This document shows positions 1-9,343 of a stretch of DNA of 64,000 nt, piece by piece (position 1 is the first letter of the stretch; every line of letters begins with the position of its first letter). Under the pieces are notes generated by a model, which saw only the letters and a program-made list of their open reading frames with translations, was not told the DNA's origin and searched no databases. The stretch is from contig OZ241359.1 in NCBI GenBank assembly GCA_965199705.1, forward strand, positions 2,852,001 to 2,916,000, read 5' to 3'. The stretch is from Azophilus sp965199705. Lineage in GTDB: Bacteria > Pseudomonadota > Gammaproteobacteria > Pseudomonadales > Azotimanducaceae. The position numbers and the translations under genes were made by a program.

Positions 1-1
1 G

Positions 2-424
2 ATCAAGAAATACCCCAACCGGCGCCTCTACGATCTGACGGACAGCCAGTATGTGGTGCTGGAAGATCTGCGCAAGCTCATCGTGCTCGGGGAGAGTATC
101 GCCGTCGAAGACAGCCGCGACGGCAGCGACCTCACTCGCAGCGTCCTGATGCAAATCCTGACGGAGCAGGAAGCAGACGGCCATGAGCCGATTCTGACCA
201 ATCGCGCACTCGAACAGATCATCCGATTCTACGGCAGTCAGGTGAGCGCCTTGGCCAGCCGCTACATCGAACAGTCGATCCGCGCCGTGATCGAGCATCA
301 GGATCAGCTTCGAACGCAGATGCGGCGCCTGAACCGGATGAACCCGATGAACGCCATGTGGCAGGCCCTTGACGTATTCGGCCAACGCAGCAGCGCCCGA
401 AGTTCGGGCGACAAGGAGACTTGA
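2..424 (+). CDS. phaR: Polyhydroxyalkanoate synthesis regulator PhaR (5' end outside window)
   Basis: The reading frame is open from the first base of the window to the TGA at 424, so the start codon lies upstream; 140 residues are visible. It begins with the PHB/PHA accumulation regulator DNA-binding motif (IKKYPNRRLYD...), followed by VVLEDLRKLIVLGESIAVEDS and a helical C-terminal half rich in Gln and Arg. PhaR-type repressors bind polyhydroxyalkanoate granules and DNA and control phasin and polymer genes (family knowledge). At most a few N-terminal residues are missing. The gene ends 10 bp from the convergent sulfotransferase-like gene. No other pha gene is in the window. Confidence 0.9.
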   Translation: MKKYPNRRLYDLTDSQYVVLEDLRKLIVLGESIAVEDSRDGSDLTRSVLMQILTEQEADGHEPILTNRALEQIIRFYGSQVSALASRYIEQSIRAVIEHQDQLRTQMRRLNRMNPMNAMWQALDVFGQRSSARSSGDKET

Positions 425-434
425 GAGCGGCGTT

Positions 435-1061
435 TCAGCGAGCCAGAAATTGCTCGGTGGTGTTGCTTTTGGGGAAGGGTTCCTGCGGCCTGGCACAATT
501 CAGAAAGGCGCAAAGAGGCTCCCATCCGGCAGCTGGATCGAATGTCAGCAGCCGATCCGCCGGCGCCCTTTGCCGAACAGCGTCGGCGTGCGCCAGATAG
601 CGGGCGATGGCATGGTCCTTGTGTTCGACCCGGCCGTCAAAGACGCCATCCCAGATTACTTCAAAGACCATGTTGGCGCGTGCGAGCGCCTGCGCGTCGC
701 CGCTTTCCCGAGACTGTGAGCGATAGCGGACAGAAGACGGGTAGATCGTGTTCATCACGCTGGCGTACCAGAGTTCGGGATCCCGTTGCGAAAGGATGAT
801 CCGCGCCTCGGGAAACGCCGCCAACTGCGATTCCCAATAGTTGCAGGCGGGCCAATCCACAGAAGATCGGTAGTCCTGAAAGAGATGCGCCCAGTCCACC
901 GCGCCGCCAGCAGCTGCATCCCGCCAGAGCGCAACATGCTCCGGGTGCTTGCCGACTTCGAACATGTGGTAGCAGGGACCGAACCCGAGTTGTTCCAGAG
1001 CCAGCTTCAGCGACAGGGTTCCAGTGCGCCCGAATCCGGCCCCGATCACCGCAAGGCTCAT
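435..1061 (-). CDS. Sulfotransferase-like P-loop protein
   Basis: A 208-residue protein with an N-terminal nucleotide-binding loop (GAGFGRTGTLSL, residues 7-18) followed by a conserved LGFGPCYHMFEV stretch. This pattern is typical of the small Sulfotransfer_4 family, whose bacterial members have mostly unknown substrates. A PAPS-binding role is inferred from the family and not shown. The ATG overlaps the stop of the upstream amidohydrolase gene (ATGA), so the two are probably translated together as the last genes of an operon that begins with the formaldehyde dehydrogenase gene. The 3' end faces phaR. Confidence 0.7.
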   Translation of the reverse strand: MSLAVIGAGFGRTGTLSLKLALEQLGFGPCYHMFEVGKHPEHVALWRDAAAGGAVDWAHLFQDYRSSVDWPACNYWESQLAAFPEARIILSQRDPELWYASVMNTIYPSSVRYRSQSRESGDAQALARANMVFEVIWDGVFDGRVEHKDHAIARYLAHADAVRQRAPADRLLTFDPAAGWEPLCAFLNCARPQEPFPKSNTTEQFLAR

Positions 1062-2065
1062 GCCGGAGACAGCCGATAGACCCTGGCCGCGGTATCGTGA
1101 AACAGCCAGGCCTTCTCGGCATCCGATGCATCCGCCGTCATCTTCTTGAAGGCATTCCAGAGCACAGCGTAGGAACAGCTTGCCTTGTCAACCGGAAAGT
1201 TACTTTCAAACATGCAGCGCTCAACGCCAAAGCAGTCGATGACGTGTCGATAGTAGCGCCCTGTCGCCGAAACCACTTCGTCCGAGCTTGCCGGCCGTTC
1301 GCGCTTGTGAAAGCCAAAGCCGTTGATCGGCATGACCAGACCGCCGAGTTTGGCGACAACGTTCTCGCAGGCCGCCAACTCGGCAATGTCCTGCCGCCAC
1401 TGCACGAATATCTCCTGTCGCCGACCGGCATAAGGGCCAATGCCCAGGGGTCCGCCAAAGTGATCCAGAATGATGGTCGTTTCCGGAAAGGCCCTCGCCA
1501 GATCAGTCAGTTCCGGGATCTGCGGGTGGTACAACCAGGCGTCGAATGACAGCCCGCGTCGGCCCAATTCCGCAAAGCCGGCCCGAAAGTTTCGGTCCGC
1601 AAGGAGCTGCGGCGGCGGCGCTGTGTGCGAATTGCGGACCGCATCGCTTGCATCCCAGCCAGCCGCATGACGAATGCCTCGAAAGCGCTGGCTGGCCGCC
1701 ATATGCGCATCCAGCACCGGAGCAACCCGTGCGCCAAGGCTGAGATCCGCCAGGCTGACGATGCCGAGACATGCGCGCGTGGCCCCATAGCCGCCGCTTG
1801 CCGACATGGCCGCAACACCGTTGACAAACTCCGTTTCGCCCACGGGCGCCATCGCCGATGGCCCATCCGCACGATACATGGCGCCGCATTCGACAAAGAC
1901 CGTGCTCACCACCTTGTGTCCACTGCCGGTATCGGCCAGCAATTCATCAAGTAGATAGCGACTGCCAGATACGTCCCAGAGATGATGGTGCGGGTCGCAG
2001 ATCGGCCGCTCAGGATCCAGGATCTGTTCCTGAACCTGCGCCAACCAGGCCGATGCAGTGACCAT
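1058..2065 (-). CDS. Amidohydrolase-family (Amidohydro_2) metal-dependent hydrolase
   Basis: A 335-residue TIM-barrel hydrolase. The metal-binding HHH of CDPHHHLWD sits at residues 26-28, with a later ILDHFGG histidine and a C-terminal SNFPVD aspartate, the layout of the Amidohydro_2 family that includes lactonases and 2-pyrone-4,6-dicarboxylate hydrolase relatives. The substrate cannot be read from the sequence. It starts 9 bp after the alcohol dehydrogenase stop and overlaps the sulfotransferase-like gene by 4 bp, so it is the middle gene of a three-gene operon. Confidence 0.8.
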   Translation of the reverse strand: MVTASAWLAQVQEQILDPERPICDPHHHLWDVSGSRYLLDELLADTGSGHKVVSTVFVECGAMYRADGPSAMAPVGETEFVNGVAAMSASGGYGATRACLGIVSLADLSLGARVAPVLDAHMAASQRFRGIRHAAGWDASDAVRNSHTAPPPQLLADRNFRAGFAELGRRGLSFDAWLYHPQIPELTDLARAFPETTIILDHFGGPLGIGPYAGRRQEIFVQWRQDIAELAACENVVAKLGGLVMPINGFGFHKRERPASSDEVVSATGRYYRHVIDCFGVERCMFESNFPVDKASCSYAVLWNAFKKMTADASDAEKAWLFHDTAARVYRLSPA

Positions 2066-2074
2066 TGCAGGCGC

Positions 2075-3181
2075 TCAGAAAATCACCACCGAGCGAATGC
2101 TTTCGCCTCGGTGCATCAAGTCAAAGCCGTCGTTGATGTCTTCGAGCGGCATTCGGTGGGTGATCAGGTCATCGATATTGATCTTGCCGTCCATGTACCA
2201 ATCAACCACCCGGGGCACATCGGTTCTGCCCTTGGCGCCGCCAAAGGCAGTGCCGCGCCAGACCCGTCCCGTTACCAGTTGAAAGGGGCGCGTGGCGATC
2301 TCCTGGCCGGCCCCGGCCACCCCGATGATGACGCTTTCGCCCCAGCCCTTGTGACAGCATTCCAGGGCCTGGCGCATCACCTGAACATTGCCGATGCACT
2401 CGAACGAGTAATCGACGCCGCCGTCCGTGAGGTCAACAATCGCCGCCACCGGGTCATCCGTTTCGCTGGCGTCTATGAAGTGGGTCATCCCGAAGCGTTC
2501 CGCCAGCACGCGCTTGGCCGGATTCGTATCGACGCCAATGATGCGGTCCGCGCCGACCAGACGCGCTCCCTGCACAACATTGAGGCCGATGCCGCCAAGC
2601 CCGAACACCGCCACGTTCGAGCCGGGCTCAACTGCGGCTGTATTGATGACCGCACCGATCCCGGTGGTGACGCCACAACCGATGTAGCAGACCTTGTCGA
2701 AGGGGGCGTCCGGGCGTATGCGCGCAACGGCGATTTCCGGCAGCACCGTGTAGTTGGCGAAGGTTGACGTGCCCATGTAATGCAACAGAGGCTCACCGCC
2801 CAGGGAGAAACGGCTGCTGCCGTCCGGCATCAAGCCGCGGCCCTGCGTCTCGCGTATGGCGCCGCAGAGGTTGGTCTTGCCGGAGAGACAGAACTTGCAT
2901 TGACGGCACTCAGGCGTGTAGAGCGGAATCACATGGTCTCCGGGGACCACCGAAGAGACGCCCTCGCCCACCTCCACCACCACACCGGCGCCTTCATGCC
3001 CCAGGATGGCCGGGAACAGGCCCTCGGGATCTGCGCCGGAGAGGGTGTAGGCATCGGTATGGCACAACCCGGTCGCTTTCACTTCCAGCATCACCTCGCC
3101 GGCTTGGGGGCCCTCCAGCTGGACCGTTTCAATGGCGAGTGGCTCGCCTGCTGCAAAGGCGACGGCGGCACGCACGTCCAT
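2075..3181 (-). CDS. frmA: S-(hydroxymethyl)glutathione dehydrogenase / class III alcohol dehydrogenase
   Basis: A 368-residue zinc- and NAD-dependent medium-chain dehydrogenase that oxidises the glutathione adduct of formaldehyde. Catalytic zinc ligands are C40 (GLCHTD) and H62 of GHEGAG. The structural zinc cysteines are C92, C95, C98 and C106. A GLGGIG nucleotide-binding motif lies near residue 195. Length matches the class III family. It is the promoter-proximal gene of the operon with the amidohydrolase and sulfotransferase-like genes. No S-formylglutathione hydrolase gene is adjacent, which is less usual. The SulP gene diverges from it across about 290 bp. Confidence 0.9.
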   Translation of the reverse strand: MDVRAAVAFAAGEPLAIETVQLEGPQAGEVMLEVKATGLCHTDAYTLSGADPEGLFPAILGHEGAGVVVEVGEGVSSVVPGDHVIPLYTPECRQCKFCLSGKTNLCGAIRETQGRGLMPDGSSRFSLGGEPLLHYMGTSTFANYTVLPEIAVARIRPDAPFDKVCYIGCGVTTGIGAVINTAAVEPGSNVAVFGLGGIGLNVVQGARLVGADRIIGVDTNPAKRVLAERFGMTHFIDASETDDPVAAIVDLTDGGVDYSFECIGNVQVMRQALECCHKGWGESVIIGVAGAGQEIATRPFQLVTGRVWRGTAFGGAKGRTDVPRVVDWYMDGKINIDDLITHRMPLEDINDGFDLMHRGESIRSVVIF

Positions 3182-3245
3182 GGCTCCCTCCCGAATCTGA
3201 AACCGCAGAATAGATGAGGCTAGCGATTTACAGGCCGATCCTCAA

Positions 3246-3271
3246 GCCGAATCGACGCGCCGAATCGACGC
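3246..3271. repeat. 13-bp tandem duplication
   Basis: Two perfect head-to-tail copies of gccgaatcgacgc lie in the 294-bp divergent intergenic region between the formaldehyde dehydrogenase and SulP genes. No function is assigned. I see no further gene in that region. Confidence 0.75.
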
Positions 3272-3475
3272 GCCAGCCCTGACCCAGGCGCACAACAGAT
3301 TCCGCCATGTCGCACAGGAGAGCGAGCGATCACGCAAGCGGATTGGCCGCCAAGGCGAGCAGATTGATCGTATCTGCGACTATCTGACCGAGCATGCTCA
3401 CCACGAGCCAACCCGGTAGCGCGATCGGTGGCGTGGATCCCGGGGAGATTCGGGGCCTGCTGTATAGTGTCTGCC

Positions 3476-5308
3476 ATGCAGGCAAAGCCCGACCAGACTG
3501 ACAAATTCATCGGCGCCGGCTGGATCCGGCAACTGCCCTTGGTGAGGGTTCTCGCAGGCTATCAGCGCGAAGATTTCCGGCACGATCTGGTCGCCGGCCT
3601 GATCGTCGCGGTCATATCCGTCCCGCAAGCCGTCGCCTATGCCTTTCTGGCCGGCCTGCCGCCTGAGGCGGGTTTATATGCCTGCCTGCTGCCGATGTTC
3701 CTGTACGCCCTGCTGGGTTCATCGCGGCATCTGATCGTGGGGCCGGTCGCCGTGGCCGCGCTGATGTTCGCCGCCACCCTGGCGGAACATGCGCCACACT
3801 TCGAACACAACTATCTCGCCATCAGCACGGTCGTCTGCATAGAGGTTGGCGTGCTCCTGCTGCTGCTGCGCCTGAGCGGGGCGAGCGAAGTCGTGAACCT
3901 GGTGAGCCATCCGGTCATCAACGGCTTCATCAATGCCGCGGCGATCCTCATCATCATCTCGCAGTTGAATCCGTTTCTCGGCATTCCGGGGACAGACGCC
4001 GGCATTCCCCTGGCCAACCTGTTGGCCACACTGCAAAGCTATGCAGCCGTGAATCCGGCAACACTGATCCTCGGCGTCGTCAGCCTTGCTCTGCTCCTGA
4101 TTGCCCGCAGCGGTATCCCGGCCCTGGCTGCCCGATTGGCGCCCTATGCCTACAGCCATCGCCTGCTGCGCCGGGCATTCGCTGCCACAAGGCCGCACCA
4201 CTTCCAGCTACTGTCGCGAGCCGCGCCCCTGGTTACCCTCATCGTTGCCATGCTGGCCGTGAGTGTCCTGGGGCTGGAGGAGCAGTTTGCCGTCAAGACC
4301 GCGGGTGATGTGCCGAGTGGCCTGCCGGTTCTGGCCCTGCCACCGATTGACCCGCTCATGTGGCTGCAACTCATGCCAGCAGCCGCCATGATTGCCGCCG
4401 TCGTCTTCGTCGAGAGCTACACCATTGCCTCGGCCGTCGCCGGGCGCGAACACAGGCGAATCGAAACTCGCCAGGAGCTGGTGGCCCTGGGCGCGGCCAA
4501 TCTCGCCGCCGGGCTGTCCGGCGCCAGCCCTGTCGCAGGCAGCTTCTCACGCACCAGCGTCAACTATGAAAGCGGCGCCCGCACACCCGTCAGTTCGCTG
4601 ATATGCGTAGCGGTCATATTGCTGACCCTGCTGCTGTTCACGCCCCTGTTCGCTGCCCTGCCGCATACCACCCTGGCCGCGATCGTGATTGTTTCGATAC
4701 TCGGGCTCGTCAATTTCGCCAACATACGCAAGCATTGGCAGCAGTACCGGGAGGACGGCATCACCGAAGTCGTCACCCTGGTCACCGTGCTCGCGTTCGG
4801 CGTCGAGACCGGCCTGATCATTGGCGTGCTGCTCTCCATCACATTGTTCATGCGTCGCTCCAGCCGTCCGCATATCACCCTGGTGGGCCGCATCAAGGGC
4901 ACCGATCTGTTCCGAGCCACAAAGCGGCACGAAGACGCAGAGACCTTCGAACACATTGCTGCCGTTCGCATCGACGAGAACATATTCTTTGCCAACGCCA
5001 ACAACGTGGAAGACCGGCTCGAACAACTGCTGCTCCGCCGACCGGCCACGGCGCACGTACTGTTGGTCTGCAGCGCCATCAACGTTCTGGATGTCAGCGG
5101 CATCGAAATGTTGAGGCGACTGAACCGCCGATTGCGAACAACTGGCATTCTGTTGCATCTGGCCGAGGTCAAGTGGCCGGTGATGTCACGGCTCACGCAC
5201 ACGCATTTCATTGAAGAGTTGAGTGGCAAAGTGTTCCGGTCGGCCTCGGAAGCCCTTGATCAGCTGGCGTCCATGCCGGAATCAGGACAATCGGAGCCGG
5301 TGGCTTGA
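3476..5308 (+). CDS. SulP-family anion transporter with STAS domain
   Basis: A 610-residue inner-membrane transporter. About 11-12 hydrophobic segments are followed by a C-terminal STAS domain (around residues 490-595) carrying the LDVSGIEML signature. SulP proteins move sulfate, bicarbonate or other anions; which one applies here cannot be told. I chose the ATG at 3476 over an upstream GTG at 3428 because the family N-terminus (QLPLVRVLAGY) starts shortly after it. There is no clear Shine-Dalgarno at either start, and a TATAGT hexamer at 3463-3468 ends only 7 bp before the ATG, so a near-leaderless message is possible. Confidence 0.88.
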   Translation: MQAKPDQTDKFIGAGWIRQLPLVRVLAGYQREDFRHDLVAGLIVAVISVPQAVAYAFLAGLPPEAGLYACLLPMFLYALLGSSRHLIVGPVAVAALMFAATLAEHAPHFEHNYLAISTVVCIEVGVLLLLLRLSGASEVVNLVSHPVINGFINAAAILIIISQLNPFLGIPGTDAGIPLANLLATLQSYAAVNPATLILGVVSLALLLIARSGIPALAARLAPYAYSHRLLRRAFAATRPHHFQLLSRAAPLVTLIVAMLAVSVLGLEEQFAVKTAGDVPSGLPVLALPPIDPLMWLQLMPAAAMIAAVVFVESYTIASAVAGREHRRIETRQELVALGAANLAAGLSGASPVAGSFSRTSVNYESGARTPVSSLICVAVILLTLLLFTPLFAALPHTTLAAIVIVSILGLVNFANIRKHWQQYREDGITEVVTLVTVLAFGVETGLIIGVLLSITLFMRRSSRPHITLVGRIKGTDLFRATKRHEDAETFEHIAAVRIDENIFFANANNVEDRLEQLLLRRPATAHVLLVCSAINVLDVSGIEMLRRLNRRLRTTGILLHLAEVKWPVMSRLTHTHFIEELSGKVFRSASEALDQLASMPESGQSEPVA

Positions 5309-5333
5309 CTCGAATCCCGGCTTGATAAAGTAT
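5305..5333 (+). promoter_or_regulatory. Possible sigma70 promoter before the LLM oxidoreductase
   Basis: TTGACT at 5305-5310, overlapping the sulP stop, lies 17 bp before AAGTAT at 5328-5333. The -35 is good and the -10 is weak. It sits 37 bp before the ATG of the LLM gene. Confidence 0.3.
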
Positions 5334-5370
5334 CCCCCCTGGACGCATCGAATACTCGGGAGCCTCGCGC

Positions 5371-6423
5371 ATGAAACTCGGCCTCGCCCTCGGCTACTCT
5401 GGACCGACCCTGGCCCTGCCCATTGCAAAGATTCAACTCGCCGAACGTCTGGGTTACGACTCGGTGTGGACGGCTGAAGCCTATGGGTCGGACGCCATCA
5501 CGCCTCTGGCCTACATTGCCGCACATACGGAGCGGATCCGTCTCGGCACCGGCATCCTGCAGCTTGCCGGGCGTACTCCAGCCAACGCGGCCATGGCCAT
5601 GGCGACCCTGGATCAACTGGCTGGCGGCAATCGAGTGATCTGCGGGCTCGGCGTCTCTGGCCCACAGATCGTTGAAGGATGGTACGGCCAGCCTTGGGGA
5701 CGGCCCTACTACCGGCTGAAAGACTATGTGAGCATCCTGCGCAAGATCTGGGCGCGGGAAGCGCCCGTCACCCACGACGGGGAGGAATTGCAACTGCCCT
5801 GCACTGGCGATGGCGCCCTGGGCATCGGCAAGCCACTCAGGTCCATCCTGCACATGAACCCGGACATCCCCATCTGGCTTGGCACCGGCATGGCCGCCAG
5901 CGTGCGGCTCACCGCGGAAATCGCCGATGGTTGGCTGCCTCTGGGTTTCGTGCCAGAGTCCGCCAGCCTGTATCAGGACTGGATCGACGACGGCCTGCAG
6001 CGGGGCGGCAAGTCACGCGACCAGTTCGAAGTGCAGGCAGGCGTGCAGGTAACGGTTACCGAAGACTCCGCCGAGGCCGTGAAAGCAGCGCTGGATCTGC
6101 AAAAGCCCAATATTGCGCTCTACGTGGGCGGCATGGGGCACAAGGACATGAATTTCCACAAGAACATGATGGTTCGACGCGGCTTTGGCGATGCCGCGGA
6201 GCGCATTCAGGAGCTGTTTCTGGCCAAGCGCAAGGACGAGGCTGCGGCGGCCGTGCCTGACGAATTCGTCGATCAGGGGGCGCTGGTCGGCCCCGCGGCG
6301 CGCATCAGGGCGCGATTCAGGGCCTGGGAAGACTCTGGCGTGACCGGCCTCACCATCGGCGGCAACGAAGCGGCCGTCCGGCTGGCCGCCGAATGCGCCA
6401 GACTGAACACGCCACCCGGCTGA
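5371..6423 (+). CDS. LLM-class flavin-dependent oxidoreductase (F420-type family)
   Basis: A 350-residue luciferase-like monooxygenase-fold protein. It opens with MKLGLALGYSG and has the GYDSVWTAEAYGSDAI stretch, the RIRLGTGILQLAGR strand and the IWLGTGMAAS segment typical of the LLM oxidoreductases usually annotated as F420-dependent. Whether it uses F420 or FMN cannot be decided, and no F420 biosynthesis gene is in the window. It is followed after 11 bp by an acyl-CoA ligase and nearby by an SDR, which suggests oxidation of a lipid- or terpenoid-like substrate; this is inference from context. Confidence 0.8.
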   Translation: MKLGLALGYSGPTLALPIAKIQLAERLGYDSVWTAEAYGSDAITPLAYIAAHTERIRLGTGILQLAGRTPANAAMAMATLDQLAGGNRVICGLGVSGPQIVEGWYGQPWGRPYYRLKDYVSILRKIWAREAPVTHDGEELQLPCTGDGALGIGKPLRSILHMNPDIPIWLGTGMAASVRLTAEIADGWLPLGFVPESASLYQDWIDDGLQRGGKSRDQFEVQAGVQVTVTEDSAEAVKAALDLQKPNIALYVGGMGHKDMNFHKNMMVRRGFGDAAERIQELFLAKRKDEAAAAVPDEFVDQGALVGPAARIRARFRAWEDSGVTGLTIGGNEAAVRLAAECARLNTPPG

Positions 6424-6434
6424 GGAGCGCACGC

Positions 6435-7988
6435 ATGTACCCAGGCAAGTGGGGTATCGAATGCCCTGACAAACCCGCCGCAATCAACGGCGCCTCAGGA
6501 GAAGCGCTGACCTTTGGCGCCCTCAATGAACGATCCAATCAACTCGCGCAACTGTTGCGCGCTCGGGGTTTCAATCGAGGCGACCATATTGCGATCTTCA
6601 TGGAGAACAATCTGCGCTACTTCGAGGTGGTGTGGGCGGCCCTGCGCTCAGGCCTGTATCTGACCACGATCAATCGCTATCTGACCGCCGAAGAAGCCGC
6701 CTACATCATCAACAACAGCGAATCGCGCGCGCTCATCACCTCGGCTTATCTGCGTGAAAGGGCCAGCGAGTTGCCCGCTCTCTGTGCGGATTGCGCGACC
6801 TGGTTGATGGTCGATGGGGCAAGCGACGGCTATGAAGACTACGCAGACGCCATAGCCGCGCATCCGGGCACGAATCTGGCGGAGGAGCCGGCCGGCAGTT
6901 TCATGCTCTACAGCTCCGGCACCACAGGCCGGCCCAAGGGTGTGATACGGCCGCTCCCCGACGCTCGAATCGATCAGGACGCCGGCCCCTTGGGGGCGCT
7001 CCAGCAGGGATTGTGGGGCATTGGCGCCGACTCTGTCTATCTGTCCCCGGCGCCCTTGTACCACTCAGCGCCCATCAGCTTCTGTACGGGCGTACAGGCG
7101 CTCGGCGGAACGGTGGTGATGTTGCCCCGATTTGACGAAATCACGTCCCTGCAAGCCATTCAGCAATTCCAGGTGACCCACAGCCAGTGGGTGCCTACCA
7201 TGTTCTCGCGTCTTCTCAAGCTGCCGGAAGCGCAGCGCAGCGGCTTTGACCTGTCATCGCACCGAGTTGCCATACACGCCGCAGCGCCCTGCCCCGAGGG
7301 CGTCAAGCGGCAGATGATCGATTGGTGGGGGCCGATACTCTGTGAATACTATGCCGGCACCGAGATGACCGGTTTCACCCACGTCACATCGGAAGAGTGG
7401 CTGGCGCATCCGGGCACGGTGGGCAAGCCGATCCTCGGCATCCTGCACATCTGTGATGAAGATGGCAGGGAATTGCCAACCGGAGAAGCGGGCATCGTTT
7501 ACTTCGAGCTGCCCACGCCGCCATTCGAGTATCTGCGCGAACCGGAAAAGACCCGCGATGCGCAACACCCTCAGCATTCGGACTGGTGGGCGCTTGGCGA
7601 CGTCGGCCATGTTGACGAGGCGGGCTACCTGTATCTGACAGATCGGGCAACCTTCATGATTATCAGCGGTGGCGTCAACATCTATCCTCAGGAAATCGAA
7701 AACGAGATGATCATGCACCCGGCGGTTGCCGACGTGGCCGTCATCGGCGTGCCGGATGAAGAGATGGGCGAAGCGGTGAAGGCGGTGGTGCAGCTGGTCA
7801 AGCAGGCCACGCCGAATGCTGCGCTTGGCGAAGAGATCATGCGCTATACGCGGGACCGGATCGCGCACTACAAGTGCCCGAAGAGCATGGATTTCGTGGA
7901 CGAACTGCCGCGGCTGCCGACTGGCAAGCTGTACAAGCGCTTGCTGAAGGACAAGTACTGGGGCAAGGAGGGCTCGCGCATCGTTTGA
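6435..7988 (+). CDS. AMP-binding acyl-CoA synthetase
   Basis: A 517-residue adenylate-forming ligase that would activate a carboxylic acid to its CoA thioester. It has the phosphate-binding YSSGTTGRPKG motif, the EYYAGTEMTGF region, a GDVGHVDEAGYLYLTDR hinge and the C-terminal PTGKLYKRLLKDKYW catalytic lysine segment. I chose the ATG at 6435 because AGGAG lies 7 bp before it; an in-frame start at 6393 lies inside the upstream gene. It belongs to the FadD3/FadD-like subgroup with the shorter N-terminus. The substrate is unknown; neighbours suggest a catabolic operon. Confidence 0.87.
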   Translation: MYPGKWGIECPDKPAAINGASGEALTFGALNERSNQLAQLLRARGFNRGDHIAIFMENNLRYFEVVWAALRSGLYLTTINRYLTAEEAAYIINNSESRALITSAYLRERASELPALCADCATWLMVDGASDGYEDYADAIAAHPGTNLAEEPAGSFMLYSSGTTGRPKGVIRPLPDARIDQDAGPLGALQQGLWGIGADSVYLSPAPLYHSAPISFCTGVQALGGTVVMLPRFDEITSLQAIQQFQVTHSQWVPTMFSRLLKLPEAQRSGFDLSSHRVAIHAAAPCPEGVKRQMIDWWGPILCEYYAGTEMTGFTHVTSEEWLAHPGTVGKPILGILHICDEDGRELPTGEAGIVYFELPTPPFEYLREPEKTRDAQHPQHSDWWALGDVGHVDEAGYLYLTDRATFMIISGGVNIYPQEIENEMIMHPAVADVAVIGVPDEEMGEAVKAVVQLVKQATPNAALGEEIMRYTRDRIAHYKCPKSMDFVDELPRLPTGKLYKRLLKDKYWGKEGSRIV

Positions 7989-8007
7989 TGTCCGGGCTCT
8001 GGCACAC

Positions 8008-8325
8008 ATGTTTCGATTGCGTCATCGAACGCTGAGCCCGCTGCTCCTGATCGGCGCGCTCGGCTGCTGCCAGGCGGTCGCCGAAGCGCTTGCGCAGCCC
8101 AGGATCGTGCATCTGGAATCTGCGCCGAGCGGCGTTCGGATCTTCCACCTGGACAACGGCGAAGTCTGGGCGCAGGAGGCTCCCCAGTTCATGACCGTTG
8201 CCGCCGGTGAAGCGGTCATCATCGCCCCTGCCCGCCTGGGCGGCATGTTGCTGACCACCGAACACAGCGCCACAACCCGGGTGCGGCAGCTACCGGCAGA
8301 GACGACGGCGCAACAATCGCCATAG
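8008..8325 (+). CDS. Small exported protein of unknown function
   Basis: A 105-residue protein with a signal-peptide-like start (basic MFRLRHR, then LLLIGALGCCQAVAEALAQ) and a short mature part (IVHLESAPSGVRIFHLDNGEVWAQE...). I do not recognise the family. The HLDNGEVW pattern resembles small periplasmic beta-rich proteins found downstream of unrelated genes in gammaproteobacteria, which is only an impression. It starts 20 bp after the acyl-CoA synthetase stop and is probably co-transcribed with it. Confidence 0.65.
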   Translation: MFRLRHRTLSPLLLIGALGCCQAVAEALAQPRIVHLESAPSGVRIFHLDNGEVWAQEAPQFMTVAAGEAVIIAPARLGGMLLTTEHSATTRVRQLPAETTAQQSP

Positions 8326-8432
8326 CCAAAACCTGATGGCAGGGTAGAATGGGTGCCTTGCGTTGCATGGCCGGATTGGCGTGTTCATTCACCGGCCCCG
8401 GCAGTAACTGATTTCGAAACGGAGTAAACGGC

Positions 8433-9311
8433 ATGGGAAAGCTGGATGGAAAGGTGGCGCTCATCACCGGCGCGGGTGGTGGCCTGGGTCGGACGCATGC
8501 GCTCCTGCTGGCGGGCGAAGGCGCCTCGATCGTAGTCAATGACCTGGGCGGAGCCCGGGATGGCGGCGGTTCAGGCAGCGCCATGGCGGATCAGGTGGTC
8601 GCCGAGATTCAGGCATCCGGCGGGCAGGCGGTCGCCGATTACGGCTCGGTGACCGACGACGCAGCAGCGCGCGCCATGGTGCAGGCCTGCGTTGACAACT
8701 TCGGCAAGATTGACATCTGCATCAACAATGCGGGCATCTTGCGCGACAAGTCATTCAAGAACATGACCCATGACATGTGGGACATAGTGGTCGACGTGCA
8801 TCTGCGCGGCACCTACCTGGTGGCCAAGGCCGCCTGGGATCAGATGCTGCGCCAGAACACCGGCGGTCGCATCATCAATACCAGTTCCACGTCCGGCCTG
8901 ATCGGCAACTTCGGCCAAACCAACTATGGCGCCGCCAAGGCTGGCATCGCGGGCTTGACGCGGGTCATGGCTCTGGAAGGCATGAAATACGGAATCACCG
9001 TCAACACCCTGGCGCCCGCCGCCTGGTCGCGCTTGACGGAAGACATCATGCCGGAGGCAGCGGAACAGAGGCTGGCGCCGGACAAGGTCTCCCCGATAGT
9101 CGCCTGGCTGTGCACGGACGACGCAGCGCATGTCACCGGTCGGCAGTTCTGCGCCGGCGGCAACCGGTTCACGCTCCTTTCCTGGCAGGTAACCGAAATC
9201 GCCAAGGGCGACCCGGACGGTGAGCCACTTTCCCTGGACGAGATCGGTTCCGCCGTGGCCGCCACCGAGGCGCATTGGCCGAAGCTGCTGCGGCCAATGG
9301 ATGTGACCTAG
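8433..9311 (+). CDS. SDR-family NAD(P)-dependent oxidoreductase (MFE-2 / 3-hydroxyacyl-CoA dehydrogenase-like)
   Basis: A 292-residue short-chain dehydrogenase. It has the glycine-rich TGAGGGLG at residues 12-19, NNAG at 98-101, a serine cluster around 151-153 and the catalytic YGAAK (Y165, K169). The DLGGARDGGGSGS insertion and the C-terminal extension after residue 240 match the peroxisomal-multifunctional-enzyme-type subgroup that oxidises 3-hydroxyacyl-CoA-like substrates. A start at 8433 is supported by ACGGAG about 9 bp upstream. It follows the LLM oxidoreductase and acyl-CoA ligase, consistent with beta-oxidation-like breakdown of an unidentified substrate. Confidence 0.85.
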   Translation: MGKLDGKVALITGAGGGLGRTHALLLAGEGASIVVNDLGGARDGGGSGSAMADQVVAEIQASGGQAVADYGSVTDDAAARAMVQACVDNFGKIDICINNAGILRDKSFKNMTHDMWDIVVDVHLRGTYLVAKAAWDQMLRQNTGGRIINTSSTSGLIGNFGQTNYGAAKAGIAGLTRVMALEGMKYGITVNTLAPAAWSRLTEDIMPEAAEQRLAPDKVSPIVAWLCTDDAAHVTGRQFCAGGNRFTLLSWQVTEIAKGDPDGEPLSLDEIGSAVAATEAHWPKLLRPMDVT

Positions 9312-9343
9312 GAGCAGAGGCTCGCCGGACGAGATCCGCAGGC

